From Anaerolineales bacterium UBA3905 (GTDB lineage Bacteria > Chloroflexota > Anaerolineae > Caldilineales > Caldilineaceae): a stretch of 8,997 nt of DNA. Shown piece after piece: positions 1 to 5,982 of the stretch. The stretch lies in NCBI GenBank assembly GCA_002391565.1, contig DGFH01000243.1, positions 1-8,997 of the forward strand. Direction: 5' to 3'. How positions within the stretch are numbered: position 1 is the stretch's first letter; each line of letters begins with the position of its first letter. Made by a program: the position numbers and the translations under genes. The notes beneath the pieces are model-generated. The model saw nothing but the letters and a program-made list of their open reading frames with translations. It searched no databases and was not told the DNA's origin.

Positions 1-19
1 AGATGTGTATAAGAGACAG
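1..19 (+). other. Sequencing adapter remnant (Tn5/Nextera mosaic end)
   Basis: The first 19 bases are AGATGTGTATAAGAGACAG, an exact match to the 19-bp Tn5 mosaic end used in Nextera tagmentation libraries. It sits flush at the left end and breaks the open reading frame of the secreted protein on the minus strand. It is a library artefact left untrimmed in the assembly, not a native transposon end. Genomic sequence starts at base 20. Confidence 0.96.
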
Positions 20-633
20 TGATGCCACTGGTTGTCGGCGACGGTGCGGCTGCCGCAAAGCGTCGTGCCGCTGCTGCCCACGCTCAGCCCAAAGGCGACC
101 TTGCCACCGCTGAGCGCAATGCCAAAGTCGCCGTAATCGCCCGCAAAATAAATATCCCGGTCGAAGACGATGTTGCCGGTGATCCAACCGTCATTCTGGT
201 TGCATGTGACGCTGCCGGTGTTGGCGCCTGCTTCGGCCTTGAGCCAGAACTCAATCGTGAAGTCGGTGGCGCCCACATCCGCCGGGCGCGCCGGGCCATC
301 GATGCGGATCGTGATACGGTCGATGGCGTCGCGCCCATTGCCGAAGAAGCGCACCGAAGCGCCGGCGCCCCCGGGCGGCCGCGTGGCGGTTGCGGTCGGC
401 GTCGCCGTGGGTGTGCGCGTGGGCGTGACCGGCGGCGTTGGAGTGCGCGTCGCTGTGTGTGTCGCGGTTGGCGGGATCGTGGCGTTAGTAGGCGTCGGCT
501 GCGGGTTTGTCACCAGGGGCAGAAAGAGCTCCTCTTGTGCGCGCAGCGCGACCGTGCTCAAGACAACAGCCAGCCCCACGACGAACAGCAGCAACAGCAC
601 GCGGCGAGGATATGGTCTTGATGGCGGCGTCAT
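20..633 (-). CDS. Secreted LamG/concanavalin-like domain protein, 5' part only
   Basis: The frame is open from an ATG at 633-631 to the genomic edge, giving about 204 residues with no stop; the C-terminus is missing. Residues 1-10 are basic (RPYPRR). Residues 11-32 are a hydrophobic stretch (LLLLFVVGLAVVLSTVAL) ending in RAQ, a likely Sec signal peptide or anchor. The motif FLPLV follows at about 37-41, then a Thr/Pro-rich linker at about 45-88 (PTRTPTATPT). From about residue 93 the pattern fits a LamG/concanavalin A-like beta-sandwich: DFTIEFWLKA near 124, GDFGIALSGG near 168 and NQWHH near 201, the usual WHH strand. Such domains bind carbohydrate or surface ligands outside the cell; the ligand is unknown. 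The start overlaps the xpt stop by 4 bp (ATGA), so translation is probably coupled. The FLPLV plus TP-linker style is common in Chloroflexota. Confidence 0.85.
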
Positions 634-1235
634 ACGGCTTGCAGCAGTTCCTCCGGATTGCGCACTACAATTGTGTTGGCATTCATGCTCTCAATGATCG
701 CAAGGGAAACGATCGGCACATTCAGATGCGCTAGGAGCGCACGTCCCCCTTCGAAGCTCTTCTCCACCAAACAGCCAATGCCGCAGAGTGTGGCGCCACA
801 TTGCGCCACCAACGTCGCCAGCGCAGCGATGGTCTGACCGCTTGCCAGGAAGTCATCGATCAGCAGCACGCGGTCGGTCGGCGCCAGATATTCGGGCGAA
901 ACGATCAGATCGACGATGCCGCCTTTGGTGTGGCTGGGCGCCTGTGCGGCATAGAAACCATCGGGCATGGTAATGGGGCGCTTTTTGCGCGCATAGACGA
1001 CCGGCACACCCAGCACGATCCCCGTCGTCAGCGCCGGTGCAATGCCGCTGACCTCGGCGGTGATAATCTTGGTGACGTCGGTGACGCCCAACGCGGCAAA
1101 ACGCCGGGCAAAGCAGCGTCCCATCTCCAGCGTCAGTTCGGGGTCGAGCTGGTGGTTGATGAAGCCATCCACCTTGAGAATGCCGCGCCCCAGGTTGCGC
1201 CCCTCACGCTCAATCCGTTCAACCAATGCCTGCAC
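630..1235 (-). CDS. xpt: Xanthine phosphoribosyltransferase
   Basis: This 201-aa protein matches the length and order of the Bacillus-type Xpt family (about 194 aa). It makes XMP from xanthine and PRPP in cytoplasmic purine salvage. The N-terminus (MQALVERIEREG, then KVDGFINHQLDP at about 21-32) is typical of Xpt rather than of adenine phosphoribosyltransferase. SGIAPA at about 63-68 and VPVVYARK at about 77-84 follow. The PRPP-binding signature VLLIDDFLASGQT lies at 123-135, and GIGCLVEKSF at about 152-161 is the usual C-terminal strand. The start is GTG at 1235-1233, with a strong AGAAGGAG ribosome site at 1250-1243 (7-nt gap). Its stop overlaps the start of the secreted protein gene. I see no purine riboswitch and no convincing promoter in the short leader. 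Confidence 0.94.
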   Translation of the reverse strand: MQALVERIEREGRNLGRGILKVDGFINHQLDPELTLEMGRCFARRFAALGVTDVTKIITAEVSGIAPALTTGIVLGVPVVYARKKRPITMPDGFYAAQAPSHTKGGIVDLIVSPEYLAPTDRVLLIDDFLASGQTIAALATLVAQCGATLCGIGCLVEKSFEGGRALLAHLNVPIVSLAIIESMNANTIVVRNPEELLQAV

Positions 1236-1370
1236 AATGTCACTCCTTCTTTGCGCTATAGAATAGCAGAAATTGTACGTTGATCATACCCCATGCCGGC
1301 GTGTGTCAGCGAGTTGGCGGGGAGACGGTGCAGTTTCATCATGTGACAGGCGATCAAACCCCACTTTCCG

Positions 1371-1521
1371 CCACACCAAAGTGTCTATACGATTTCACTC
1401 GGCGCCAGTACGCTGTTGGCATGAAGACAAGGGCGAAGCGCACACTGCGAAATTCGGATCGGGGGGCCTGCTTGACGCCGCGTGGACGGCGTGGTTCGAC
1501 GGCATGACGATCACGCTGACG
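1371..1521 (+). pseudogene. Decayed 5' copy of the small 84-aa gene with its upstream region
   Basis: This stretch repeats 2618-2782. It opens with a 20-bp block identical in both copies (CCACACCAAAGTGTCTATAC). It keeps GCTGTTGGCATGAAGAC around the start codon (ATG at 1421), then has a diverged middle that is 13 nt shorter. It ends with a 34-bp block at 1482-1515 identical to 2743-2776, which encodes WTAWFDGMTI. Because 13 is not a multiple of three, reading from the ATG at 1421 shifts frame and stops inside that conserved block; WTAWFDGMTI is readable only in another frame. The 3' half of the gene is absent, and similarity ends next to a transposase remnant. It is a non-functional duplicate, though the upstream block might still bind a regulator. 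Confidence 0.8.
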
Positions 1522-1526
1522 CTGCT

Positions 1527-1658
1527 CTACCCCCAACTCAACCCTTTGTGCGAACCATGCAACTTCAGATGGCGTTCCAGAATTTCTGACAGACCCAGCC
1601 GCTGCATAACCGCCAGCAGCGGAAAATCGTCTGGACTCGGGCAATCGGGGCCTATTCC
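1527..1658 (-). pseudogene. N-terminal remnant of an IS4/IS1634-like transposase
   Basis: The minus strand has about 42 open codons, including PDDFPLLAVMQRLGLSEILE and, shortly after, HGSHKGLSWG. This follows the N-terminal pattern of IS1634-like (IS4 superfamily) transposases as I recall it: DD-PLL, a leucine-rich helix ending in a H--HG element, then GLSLGW. In the remnant GLSWG is followed at once by a stop (TAG) where the family would continue with W and several hundred residues. None of the catalytic DDE domain remains, and I see no terminal inverted repeats. It abuts the truncated small-gene copy, so an insertion and deletion event probably destroyed both. The family call rests on memory of the motif, not on a search. 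Confidence 0.6.
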
Positions 1659-1700
1659 ATGAGACTCACCCCTATCATTCAAAAGAGGAGTAATGTAAAA

Positions 1701-2387
1701 ATGAATACAACACCAGAGATGGCTGTGGGGAACCAGGTGTCCACGACGCGAATCGTCGGCGGCGTTGCGCTTGCCTACGCCACGTCAATGATTGTTCAGA
1801 ACGCGGTGTTTGCGGTCACTGGAGCACCTGACTACACCGCTCCTCTTAGTATGGTCCTCACCTACCACGCCGAGAACCAGGGCGCCTTGGCCGTTACTTC
1901 TGGTTTAGAGGCCATGAACATGGTGCTACTCCTGTCATTCGTTACAGCACTGCACGGGCTTGTAGTACGCCGTGGCGGCGCAGGCGCAGACTGGTCACGA
2001 CTCGCGGTAGCGGCTGGGGCGACGCTCGCAGCGTTATTCGCCCTCACCATTGCCACACACATTACGGTCGTACTCGCCACGCATGGCCTGACCGAGCCAA
2101 ACCCCGCCTTTGAGCTGATATGGCAACTTCATGCTGCGACCTTTGCGCTCGCACTGCCTGCGCTTGGGGCGACCTTCATAGGTGCGGCGTTGGCTACTCA
2201 TGCCAGCGGTTTGACGCGACCATGGCAGCGAATACCAGGCATGATTGGCGGCAGCTTGCCCATCTTGGCCGGATTTGGAAACCTCGCCATTGCGGATGGA
2301 TCACCACTTCTGTTCATCGGGACTCTGGGACTGGCTATGTGGCTCGTCTGGCTCGTTGTCACAGGTCTACGGCTCATTCGTGGATAG
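1701..2387 (+). CDS. Six-helix integral membrane protein, unknown function
   Basis: The product is 228 aa. I chose ATG 1701 because AGGAG at 1686-1690 sits 10 nt before it; an in-frame ATG at 1659 would add 14 residues but has no ribosome site. Hydrophobic segments at about 18-40, 69-89, 101-127, 141-166, 180-198 and 202-225 suggest six transmembrane helices with short loops. There is no signal peptide and no recognisable catalytic motif. A His is kept within helix 3 (IATHITVV), and Trp141 and His144 lie at the start of helix 4. The layout (about 220 aa, six helices) resembles DUF4386-like small membrane proteins, but I cannot confirm membership. It stands alone between repeat-bearing regions, and its relation to the reductase operon downstream is unclear. 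No promoter is evident. Confidence 0.75.
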   Translation: MNTTPEMAVGNQVSTTRIVGGVALAYATSMIVQNAVFAVTGAPDYTAPLSMVLTYHAENQGALAVTSGLEAMNMVLLLSFVTALHGLVVRRGGAGADWSRLAVAAGATLAALFALTIATHITVVLATHGLTEPNPAFELIWQLHAATFALALPALGATFIGAALATHASGLTRPWQRIPGMIGGSLPILAGFGNLAIADGSPLLFIGTLGLAMWLVWLVVTGLRLIRG

Positions 2388-2617
2388 TGCTGACATCGCC
2401 CTGTAGAACAGTGTTGTGCTGGTGCTGGAGTTGCGGGACCAGCTCGATGCACTGCTTGAACGCGTGACGAAGTTGGTAGACCAGATCGCGTCGCCGTCAG
2501 CGAAGTCAGCCCGGCTGCTGTCACGTCAGTGTTGCGTTGCTCCAGGCCATCTTCCCTGCGACGATGACTGTCCGCCCCATCTGTTTCTCGGCTGCCAGCA
2601 CGACCTCAACACTCCCA
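2388..2617. other. Intergenic region, no gene recognised
   Basis: About 230 bp separate the membrane protein from the upstream block of the small gene. One plus-strand frame (from about 2407) gives a short Leu-rich coiled-coil-like peptide (LELRDQLDALLERVTKLVDQ) that then loses character. It has no ribosome site and runs without a stop into the next region, so I do not call it a gene; it could be a decayed fragment. No terminator hairpin is obvious. Confidence 0.5.
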
Positions 2618-2637
2618 CCACACCAAAGTGTCTATAC
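2618..2637 (+). promoter_or_regulatory. Duplicated upstream block, candidate operator/promoter
   Basis: CCACACCAAAGTGTCTATAC occurs identically here and at 1371-1390, each time about 50 bp before the start of the small gene or its decayed copy. It contains the interrupted palindrome ACAC-CAAA-GTGT and a TATAC element that could serve as a -10 box, but no good -35 sits 17 bp upstream. It is followed here by CCGGC-AAT-GCCGG, a short hairpin not kept in the other copy. A role as operator plus promoter is inference from position and conservation. Confidence 0.4.
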
Positions 2638-2668
2638 ATCCACCCGGCAATGCCGGTATGCTGTTGGC

Positions 2669-2923
2669 ATGAAGACTGGCGCCAGGGGCGAGGGACGCGG
2701 AGCGAACTACACGATTCGGGTCGCCGGTCAGCTTGGCGCTGAGTGGACGGCGTGGTTCGACGGCATGACGATCACGTTGACGGCGGATGGCGACACCGTG
2801 CTGAGCGGCGTCGTCACCGACCAGGCCGCGCTGCATGGCTTGCTGCGCCGCGTGCGCGACCTGGGGCTGACGCTGCTGGCGGTCAACCTGATCGACGACA
2901 AACACAGGACAGAACATTCATGA
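2669..2923 (+). CDS. Small conserved-type protein of unknown function
   Basis: The product is 84 aa, soluble and without a signal peptide. The N-terminus is basic and flexible. A beta-rich middle follows (NYTIRVAGQLG at about 13-23, then WTAWFDGMTITL at 26-37). The C-terminal half has DQAALHGLLRRVRDLGL at 51-67 and a closing strand LLAVN. I recognise the WxxWFDG plus DQAALHGLL-RDLGL pattern from small hypothetical proteins of Actinobacteria and Chloroflexota; no biochemical function is known to me. ATG 2669 is preferred over an upstream in-frame ATG at 2537 because the duplicated copy conserves sequence up to and around this codon; the ribosome site is weak. The gene overlaps the reductase start by ATGA (2920-2923), so the two are probably co-translated and may act together. 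Confidence 0.8.
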   Translation: MKTGARGEGRGANYTIRVAGQLGAEWTAWFDGMTITLTADGDTVLSGVVTDQAALHGLLRRVRDLGLTLLAVNLIDDKHRTEHS

Positions 2924-3906
2924 AAGCAATCACCTACACCCAATACGGCTTGCCTGACGTGCTCACACTCCAGGACGTGCCCAAACCTGCACCCAAAGAC
3001 GGCGAAGTCCTGATCAAGATTCATGCCGCTTCGGTCAACGCATTGGACTGGCATCTGCTCACCGCCGACATCTTCCTGGCGCGCTTTAGCGAAGGGCTGT
3101 TCAAGCCCAAACGCAACCGCCTCGGCGCGGACCTGGCCGGGCGCGTCGAAGCAGTGGGCAGCGGCGTGACGCAGTTCCAGTCAGGCGACGCGGTCTACGG
3201 CGACATCGAACCCTACGGCAGCGGCGCCTTTGCCGAATACGCCGTGCTGCCGGCAAAGGCGCTGGCGCCCAAGCCGCCGAGCCTGACCTTCGCCGAAGCC
3301 GCTGCGCTGCCCATCGCCGGCTTGACCGCGCTGCAAGGATTACGCGACGTGGGCAAGCTTCACGCCGGGCAACGCGTGCTGATCAACGGCGCGTCGGGCG
3401 GTGTGGGAACCTTCGCCGTGCAGATCGCCAAAGCGTTCGGCGCCAGGGTCACGGCTGTGTGCAGCACGCGCAATGTTGCGCAGGCGCAGGCGCTGGGCGC
3501 CGATCACGTCATCGACTACACCAAAGAGAACTTCACGCAGAGCGGCGAGCAATACGACCTGATCTTTGCCGCCAACGGCTATCACCCGCTCGCCGCCTAC
3601 AAGCGCGCGCTGGCGCCCGGCGGCGTCTATGTGATGGCCGGCGGCAAGACCAAGCAAATCTTCGACGTGATGCTGTGGGGCTGGTGGCATTCGCGCGGCG
3701 GCGATAAAAAGCTGACCAACGTGATGGCGCACGCCAGCACGCCAGACATGCTTGTGCTCAACGAACTGGTCGCCACGGGCAAGCTCAAGCCGGTGATCGA
3801 CCGGCGCTATCCGCTGCACCAGACCGCCGACGCGCTGCGCTACCTGGGCGAGGGGCACGCACGCGGCAAAATTGTGATCGACGTGTATGAGAGTGAGCAA
3901 CGCTAG
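2920..3906 (+). CDS. Zinc-free MDR-family NAD(P)-dependent oxidoreductase (quinone reductase-like), copy 1
   Basis: The product is 328 aa, the usual length for quinone-reductase-like members of the medium-chain dehydrogenase/reductase superfamily. The N-terminal GroES-like domain (about 1-120) starts MKAITYTQYG and contains AASVNALDWH at about 36-45 and GADLAGRVEAVG at about 69-80; GAD replaces the GHE zinc site of alcohol dehydrogenases. No structural-zinc cysteine cluster is present. The Rossmann domain has INGASGGVGTFAVQIAK at about 155-171, then LGADHVIDY near 192 and LAPGGVYVMAGG near 231. It likely uses NADPH to reduce quinones, enones or aldehydes in the cytoplasm; the substrate cannot be read from sequence. 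An in-frame extension from 2743 is rejected because that stretch is the small gene in another frame. The ATGA overlap couples it to the small protein, and a DUF6326-like gene follows after 9 bp. Confidence 0.9.
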   Translation: MKAITYTQYGLPDVLTLQDVPKPAPKDGEVLIKIHAASVNALDWHLLTADIFLARFSEGLFKPKRNRLGADLAGRVEAVGSGVTQFQSGDAVYGDIEPYGSGAFAEYAVLPAKALAPKPPSLTFAEAAALPIAGLTALQGLRDVGKLHAGQRVLINGASGGVGTFAVQIAKAFGARVTAVCSTRNVAQAQALGADHVIDYTKENFTQSGEQYDLIFAANGYHPLAAYKRALAPGGVYVMAGGKTKQIFDVMLWGWWHSRGGDKKLTNVMAHASTPDMLVLNELVATGKLKPVIDRRYPLHQTADALRYLGEGHARGKIVIDVYESEQR

Positions 3907-3915
3907 GGGGCAAGC

Positions 3916-4281
3916 ATGGACGCAATTCAAATCAAACTGACCGCGCTCTGGGTGGCGCTGATGCTGATCTATCTGCTGGGCGATGTGCTGCGCATCTTCA
4001 GCGGCGACTTCAAGCCTGGCGAAATCATGGGGACGCAGGTTTCACAGACGGTGTGGCTGGGGATTGCGGTCTTGATGGTCACGCCGATTCTCATGATTCT
4101 ACTGACGCTGATGCTTGATCAGCCGATCAATCGCTGGGTCAACATCATTGTCGCCATCTTCTGGTTTGGCTTCAACCTGCTTGGTCTACCGAGCTTTCCT
4201 GGCCTGTACGACCGCTTTCTGCTCGTCGTCAGCCTGGCGTTCAATGTGCTGACCGTCTGGTATGCATGGCAGTGGGATTGA
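3916..4281 (+). CDS. DUF6326-like four-helix membrane protein
   Basis: The product is 121 aa with four predicted transmembrane helices, at about 8-28, 45-66, 72-90 and 99-118. The pattern matches what I recall of DUF6326 proteins: KLTALWVALMLIYLLGDVLR at the start, a second helix ending in TPILMILLT, NRWVNIIVAIF leading the third helix, and a final VWYAWQW. The function of the family is unknown. A purine-rich GGGGG ribosome site lies just before ATG 3916. It sits 9 bp after the first reductase and 29 bp before the second, all on one strand, so it is almost certainly in the same transcript. It might anchor or support a membrane redox reaction of the reductases, but that is speculation from context. 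Confidence 0.8.
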   Translation: MDAIQIKLTALWVALMLIYLLGDVLRIFSGDFKPGEIMGTQVSQTVWLGIAVLMVTPILMILLTLMLDQPINRWVNIIVAIFWFGFNLLGLPSFPGLYDRFLLVVSLAFNVLTVWYAWQWD

Positions 4282-4310
4282 GGAATCCCACCGATTCAAA
4301 GGGGGAAACG

Positions 4311-5306
4311 ATGAAGGCAATCGTGTACACCGAGTACGGCGGGCCAGAGGCGCTCCACTTGGCCGAGGTGGCGACGCCTGCGCCGCAGGCGCGCGAGCTT
4401 CTGATCCGGGTTTCCGCGGCGTCGGTGAACTTTGGCGACCTGCTGGCGCGCAACTTTGGCAACGTCTCCGCCGGTGAATTCAACATGCCGGCGCCTTTGT
4501 ACTTCCTGGCGCGCGTGGCGTTCGGCTGGAGCAAGCCGAAGCAACCGATCCTGGGCAGCGAGTTTGCGGGCGAGGTGGCGGCGGTGGGCAGCGACGTCAC
4601 ACGCTTCAAGCCGGGCGACGCCGTGTTCGGTTATCGGGGGCCGCAGATGGGCGCGTATGCCGAGGCTCTTGTGATGCAGGAGGACGGCATGGTCACCCAC
4701 AAGCCCGTCAATCTGACCGCTGCTGAAGCGGCAGTGGCGCCATACGGCGCTCTCACGGCGATGACGCTGCTGCGGCGGGTGAATCTCCAGGCGGGGCAGC
4801 GCGTGCTGGTCAACGGCGCCAGCGGCGGCATCGGTTCTGCGGCCGTGCAGCTCGCCAAACAACGCGGCGCGCACGTGACCGGCGTTTGTGGCGCGCCACG
4901 GCTGGCTTACGTGCAGGCGCTCGGCGCCGACCAGGTGATCGACTATGTCAGAGAGGATTTCACCCAACGCAACGAAAGCTACGATCTGATCATCGACGTG
5001 CTTGGACGCAGCTCCTTTGCACGCTGCCGCCGCGTACTGACGCCCGACGGCGTCTATCTGCCGGTCAGCTTCAAGATGAAGGCAGTGGTGCAGATGGTGC
5101 GGACCAAGATGTTTGGTCGCCAGAAGGTGATCTGCGCGTTCTCCGACGAGAAACCTGCCGATCTGGAGTTGCTCAGAGCAATGATCGAGTCGGGCGCATT
5201 CCAGTCGATTGTCGATCGCTGCTTTGCCATGGAGGACGCGGCTGCGGCGCACCGCTATGCCGAGTCTGGGCGGAAACAAGGGAATATCGTCATCACGATG
5301 ACGTGA
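4311..5306 (+). CDS. Zinc-free MDR-family NAD(P)-dependent oxidoreductase (quinone reductase-like), copy 2
   Basis: The product is 331 aa and a paralogue of the reductase at 2920-3906. It has the same opening (MKAIVYTEYGGPEALHL), AASVNFGDLL at about 37-46, GSEFAGEVAAVGSDV at 82-96 in place of a zinc-site GHE, and a Rossmann motif VNGASGGIGSAAVQLAK at 167-183. LGADQVIDY and LTPDGVYLPV follow. The C-terminal segment (RTKMFGRQKVICAFSDEK at about 264-281) differs clearly from copy 1, so the substrate pocket probably differs too. Start ATG 4311 follows AAAGGGGGAAACG; an in-frame ATG at 4266 overlaps the previous gene and has no ribosome site. It likely reduces an activated double bond, quinone or carbonyl with NADPH in the cytoplasm. 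It is the last clear gene of the putative operon; no terminator is visible after it. Confidence 0.9.
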   Translation: MKAIVYTEYGGPEALHLAEVATPAPQARELLIRVSAASVNFGDLLARNFGNVSAGEFNMPAPLYFLARVAFGWSKPKQPILGSEFAGEVAAVGSDVTRFKPGDAVFGYRGPQMGAYAEALVMQEDGMVTHKPVNLTAAEAAVAPYGALTAMTLLRRVNLQAGQRVLVNGASGGIGSAAVQLAKQRGAHVTGVCGAPRLAYVQALGADQVIDYVREDFTQRNESYDLIIDVLGRSSFARCRRVLTPDGVYLPVSFKMKAVVQMVRTKMFGRQKVICAFSDEKPADLELLRAMIESGAFQSIVDRCFAMEDAAAAHRYAESGRKQGNIVITMT

Positions 5307-5476
5307 GCGCCACGATCGAACATGATGTGGTTCTCGTTAGCGAGTTCGGTCAACGCCAGCGACACGCACCCAGCCAGGAGATGAGGCGCGCCACCACCGC
5401 CACCATACAGTCGTGCGCCACCGGATGGGTCACGTAAGCCGTCGGGTCAAGAGAGTTGTTGCACAGGAAGGCCAGG
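5307..5476. other. Intergenic region, no gene recognised
   Basis: This 170-bp gap lies between the second reductase and the stop of the convergent truncated antitoxin. On the minus strand a frame of about 47 codons stays open (it includes YDLAFLCNNSLDPTAYVTHP), but it lacks a start with a ribosome site and does not read as a PIN-domain or other toxin that I know. It may be debris of a gene once downstream of the antitoxin. No terminator or RNA gene is seen. Confidence 0.4.
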
Positions 5477-5647
5477 TCATACTCTGGCAGTAAAGGGGTT
5501 CATCACTCGTACGCCTCCATAGCTGACCAAATCAAGGAGCGCCTGCGTCATCATCGACGACAGCGATGTCTGACGGTCAACTGCTATCTTGCGCGCCTTG
5601 TGCAGCACATCTTTGGGGATTGCCAGGGTGACGTTTTGTGTATTCAT
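5477..5647 (-). CDS. Truncated ribbon-helix-helix-type antitoxin, orphan
   Basis: The product is 56 aa. ATG at 5647-5645 is preceded by a strong GGGAGG ribosome site (about 5660-5655); the much longer open frame upstream is ignored because it has no supporting start. The N-terminus (MNTQNVTLAIPKDVLHKARK, then IAVDRQTSLSSMMTQALLDLV) fits the DNA-binding ribbon-helix-helix half of CopG/VapB-like antitoxins: one beta strand (QNVTLAI), then two helices with the TS-S turn. In related proteins, as I recall them, another 30 or so residues form the toxin-neutralising tail. Here the family pattern stops at about residue 41, and 15 unrelated residues precede the stop. No toxin gene follows. It may be a relic, or still bind DNA as a stand-alone regulator. 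A palindrome upstream (5674-5687) is a candidate operator. Confidence 0.6.
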   Translation of the reverse strand: MNTQNVTLAIPKDVLHKARKIAVDRQTSLSSMMTQALLDLVSYGGVRVMNPFTARV

Positions 5648-5673
5648 GGTAAACCTCCCTTTTGATGGTTTAT

Positions 5674-5687
5674 CACGTAAATACGTG
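5674..5687. promoter_or_regulatory. Palindrome upstream of the antitoxin, candidate autoregulatory operator
   Basis: CACGTA-AA-TACGTG is an inverted repeat of two perfect 6-bp arms. It lies 26 bp upstream of the antitoxin start, in the expected promoter zone on the minus strand, just after a TTGATT that could be a -35 element. Ribbon-helix-helix antitoxins commonly bind short palindromes over their own promoters; the assignment is by position only. Confidence 0.4.
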
Positions 5688-5906
5688 GAAATCAACTTCC
5701 TGTCATGGCGCCACCGGTTGATAAGAATTAACAAAATAATCCGGCAATCGACGTGCGCGGCGCCGGCCACCTGCCCGCACACCGCCGCGCGCGTCGGCGT
5801 CGTCGCCCAGGTTCGCCGCCAGCAGCGCCGTGAACGAGACGTTCTGCTGCTCTCCAGCAACAGGCGCATGGCGTCGGCGCCCGACGGGGAATTTGCTGGG
5901 AGTTGC
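5688..5906. other. Intergenic region with an AT-rich patch and a GC-rich patch
   Basis: Between the antitoxin operator and the lacI promoter lies an AT-rich patch (about 5720-5745) followed by about 160 bp of GC-rich sequence. A minus-strand frame stays open here (with NVSFTALLAANLGDDADARG) but has no credible start and matches nothing I recognise. I treat it as non-coding or as gene debris. Confidence 0.4.
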
Positions 5907-5935
5907 TTGACAGCAGCGGTGTGTCTCACTATACT
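5907..5935 (+). promoter_or_regulatory. Sigma70-type promoter of the LacI-family gene
   Basis: TTGACA at 5907-5912 is a perfect -35 and TATACT at 5930-5935 a near-perfect -10, with a 17-bp spacer. The predicted start of transcription, near 5942, falls in the middle of the operator that follows, so repressor binding would block initiation. Confidence 0.85.
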
Positions 5936-5948
5936 GCACACGTGTGCA
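5935..5948. promoter_or_regulatory. LacI-family operator O1 (autoregulation)
   Basis: TGCACACGTGTGCA is a perfect 14-bp palindrome with the central CG usual for LacI-family operators. It touches the last base of the -10 box and covers the predicted transcription start of the repressor gene. The same 14 bp recur at 7124-7137 before the transaldolase. Two copies, both at promoters and both flanking a LacI gene, make an operator role very likely. Confidence 0.88.
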
Positions 5949-5982
5949 CGGGCTTGTGCAGTGTTAGAACACAGAGGCAACC

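Noticed and set aside
1..19. Native Tn5-like transposon end
   Set aside because: The sequence is the engineered mosaic end used in library preparation, sits exactly at the contig edge, and has no transposase or partner end nearby.
19..697. Plus-strand open frames across the left edge (Ala/Arg/Val-rich)
   Set aside because: The minus strand reads as signal peptide, TP linker and LamG domain; the plus-strand frames are its complement and one begins in the adapter junction.
2407..2560. Short Leu-rich coiled-coil-like frame after the membrane protein
   Set aside because: It has no ribosome site, loses protein-like character after about 40 codons, and runs out of frame into the upstream region of the small gene. 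It could be debris, but that cannot be supported.
4296..5279. A 327-codon open frame on the minus strand opposite the second reductase
   Set aside because: It is a codon-bias shadow: the plus strand encodes a full, motif-bearing MDR protein here, and the antisense product is rich in His/Arg/Ala with no recognisable domain or ribosome site.
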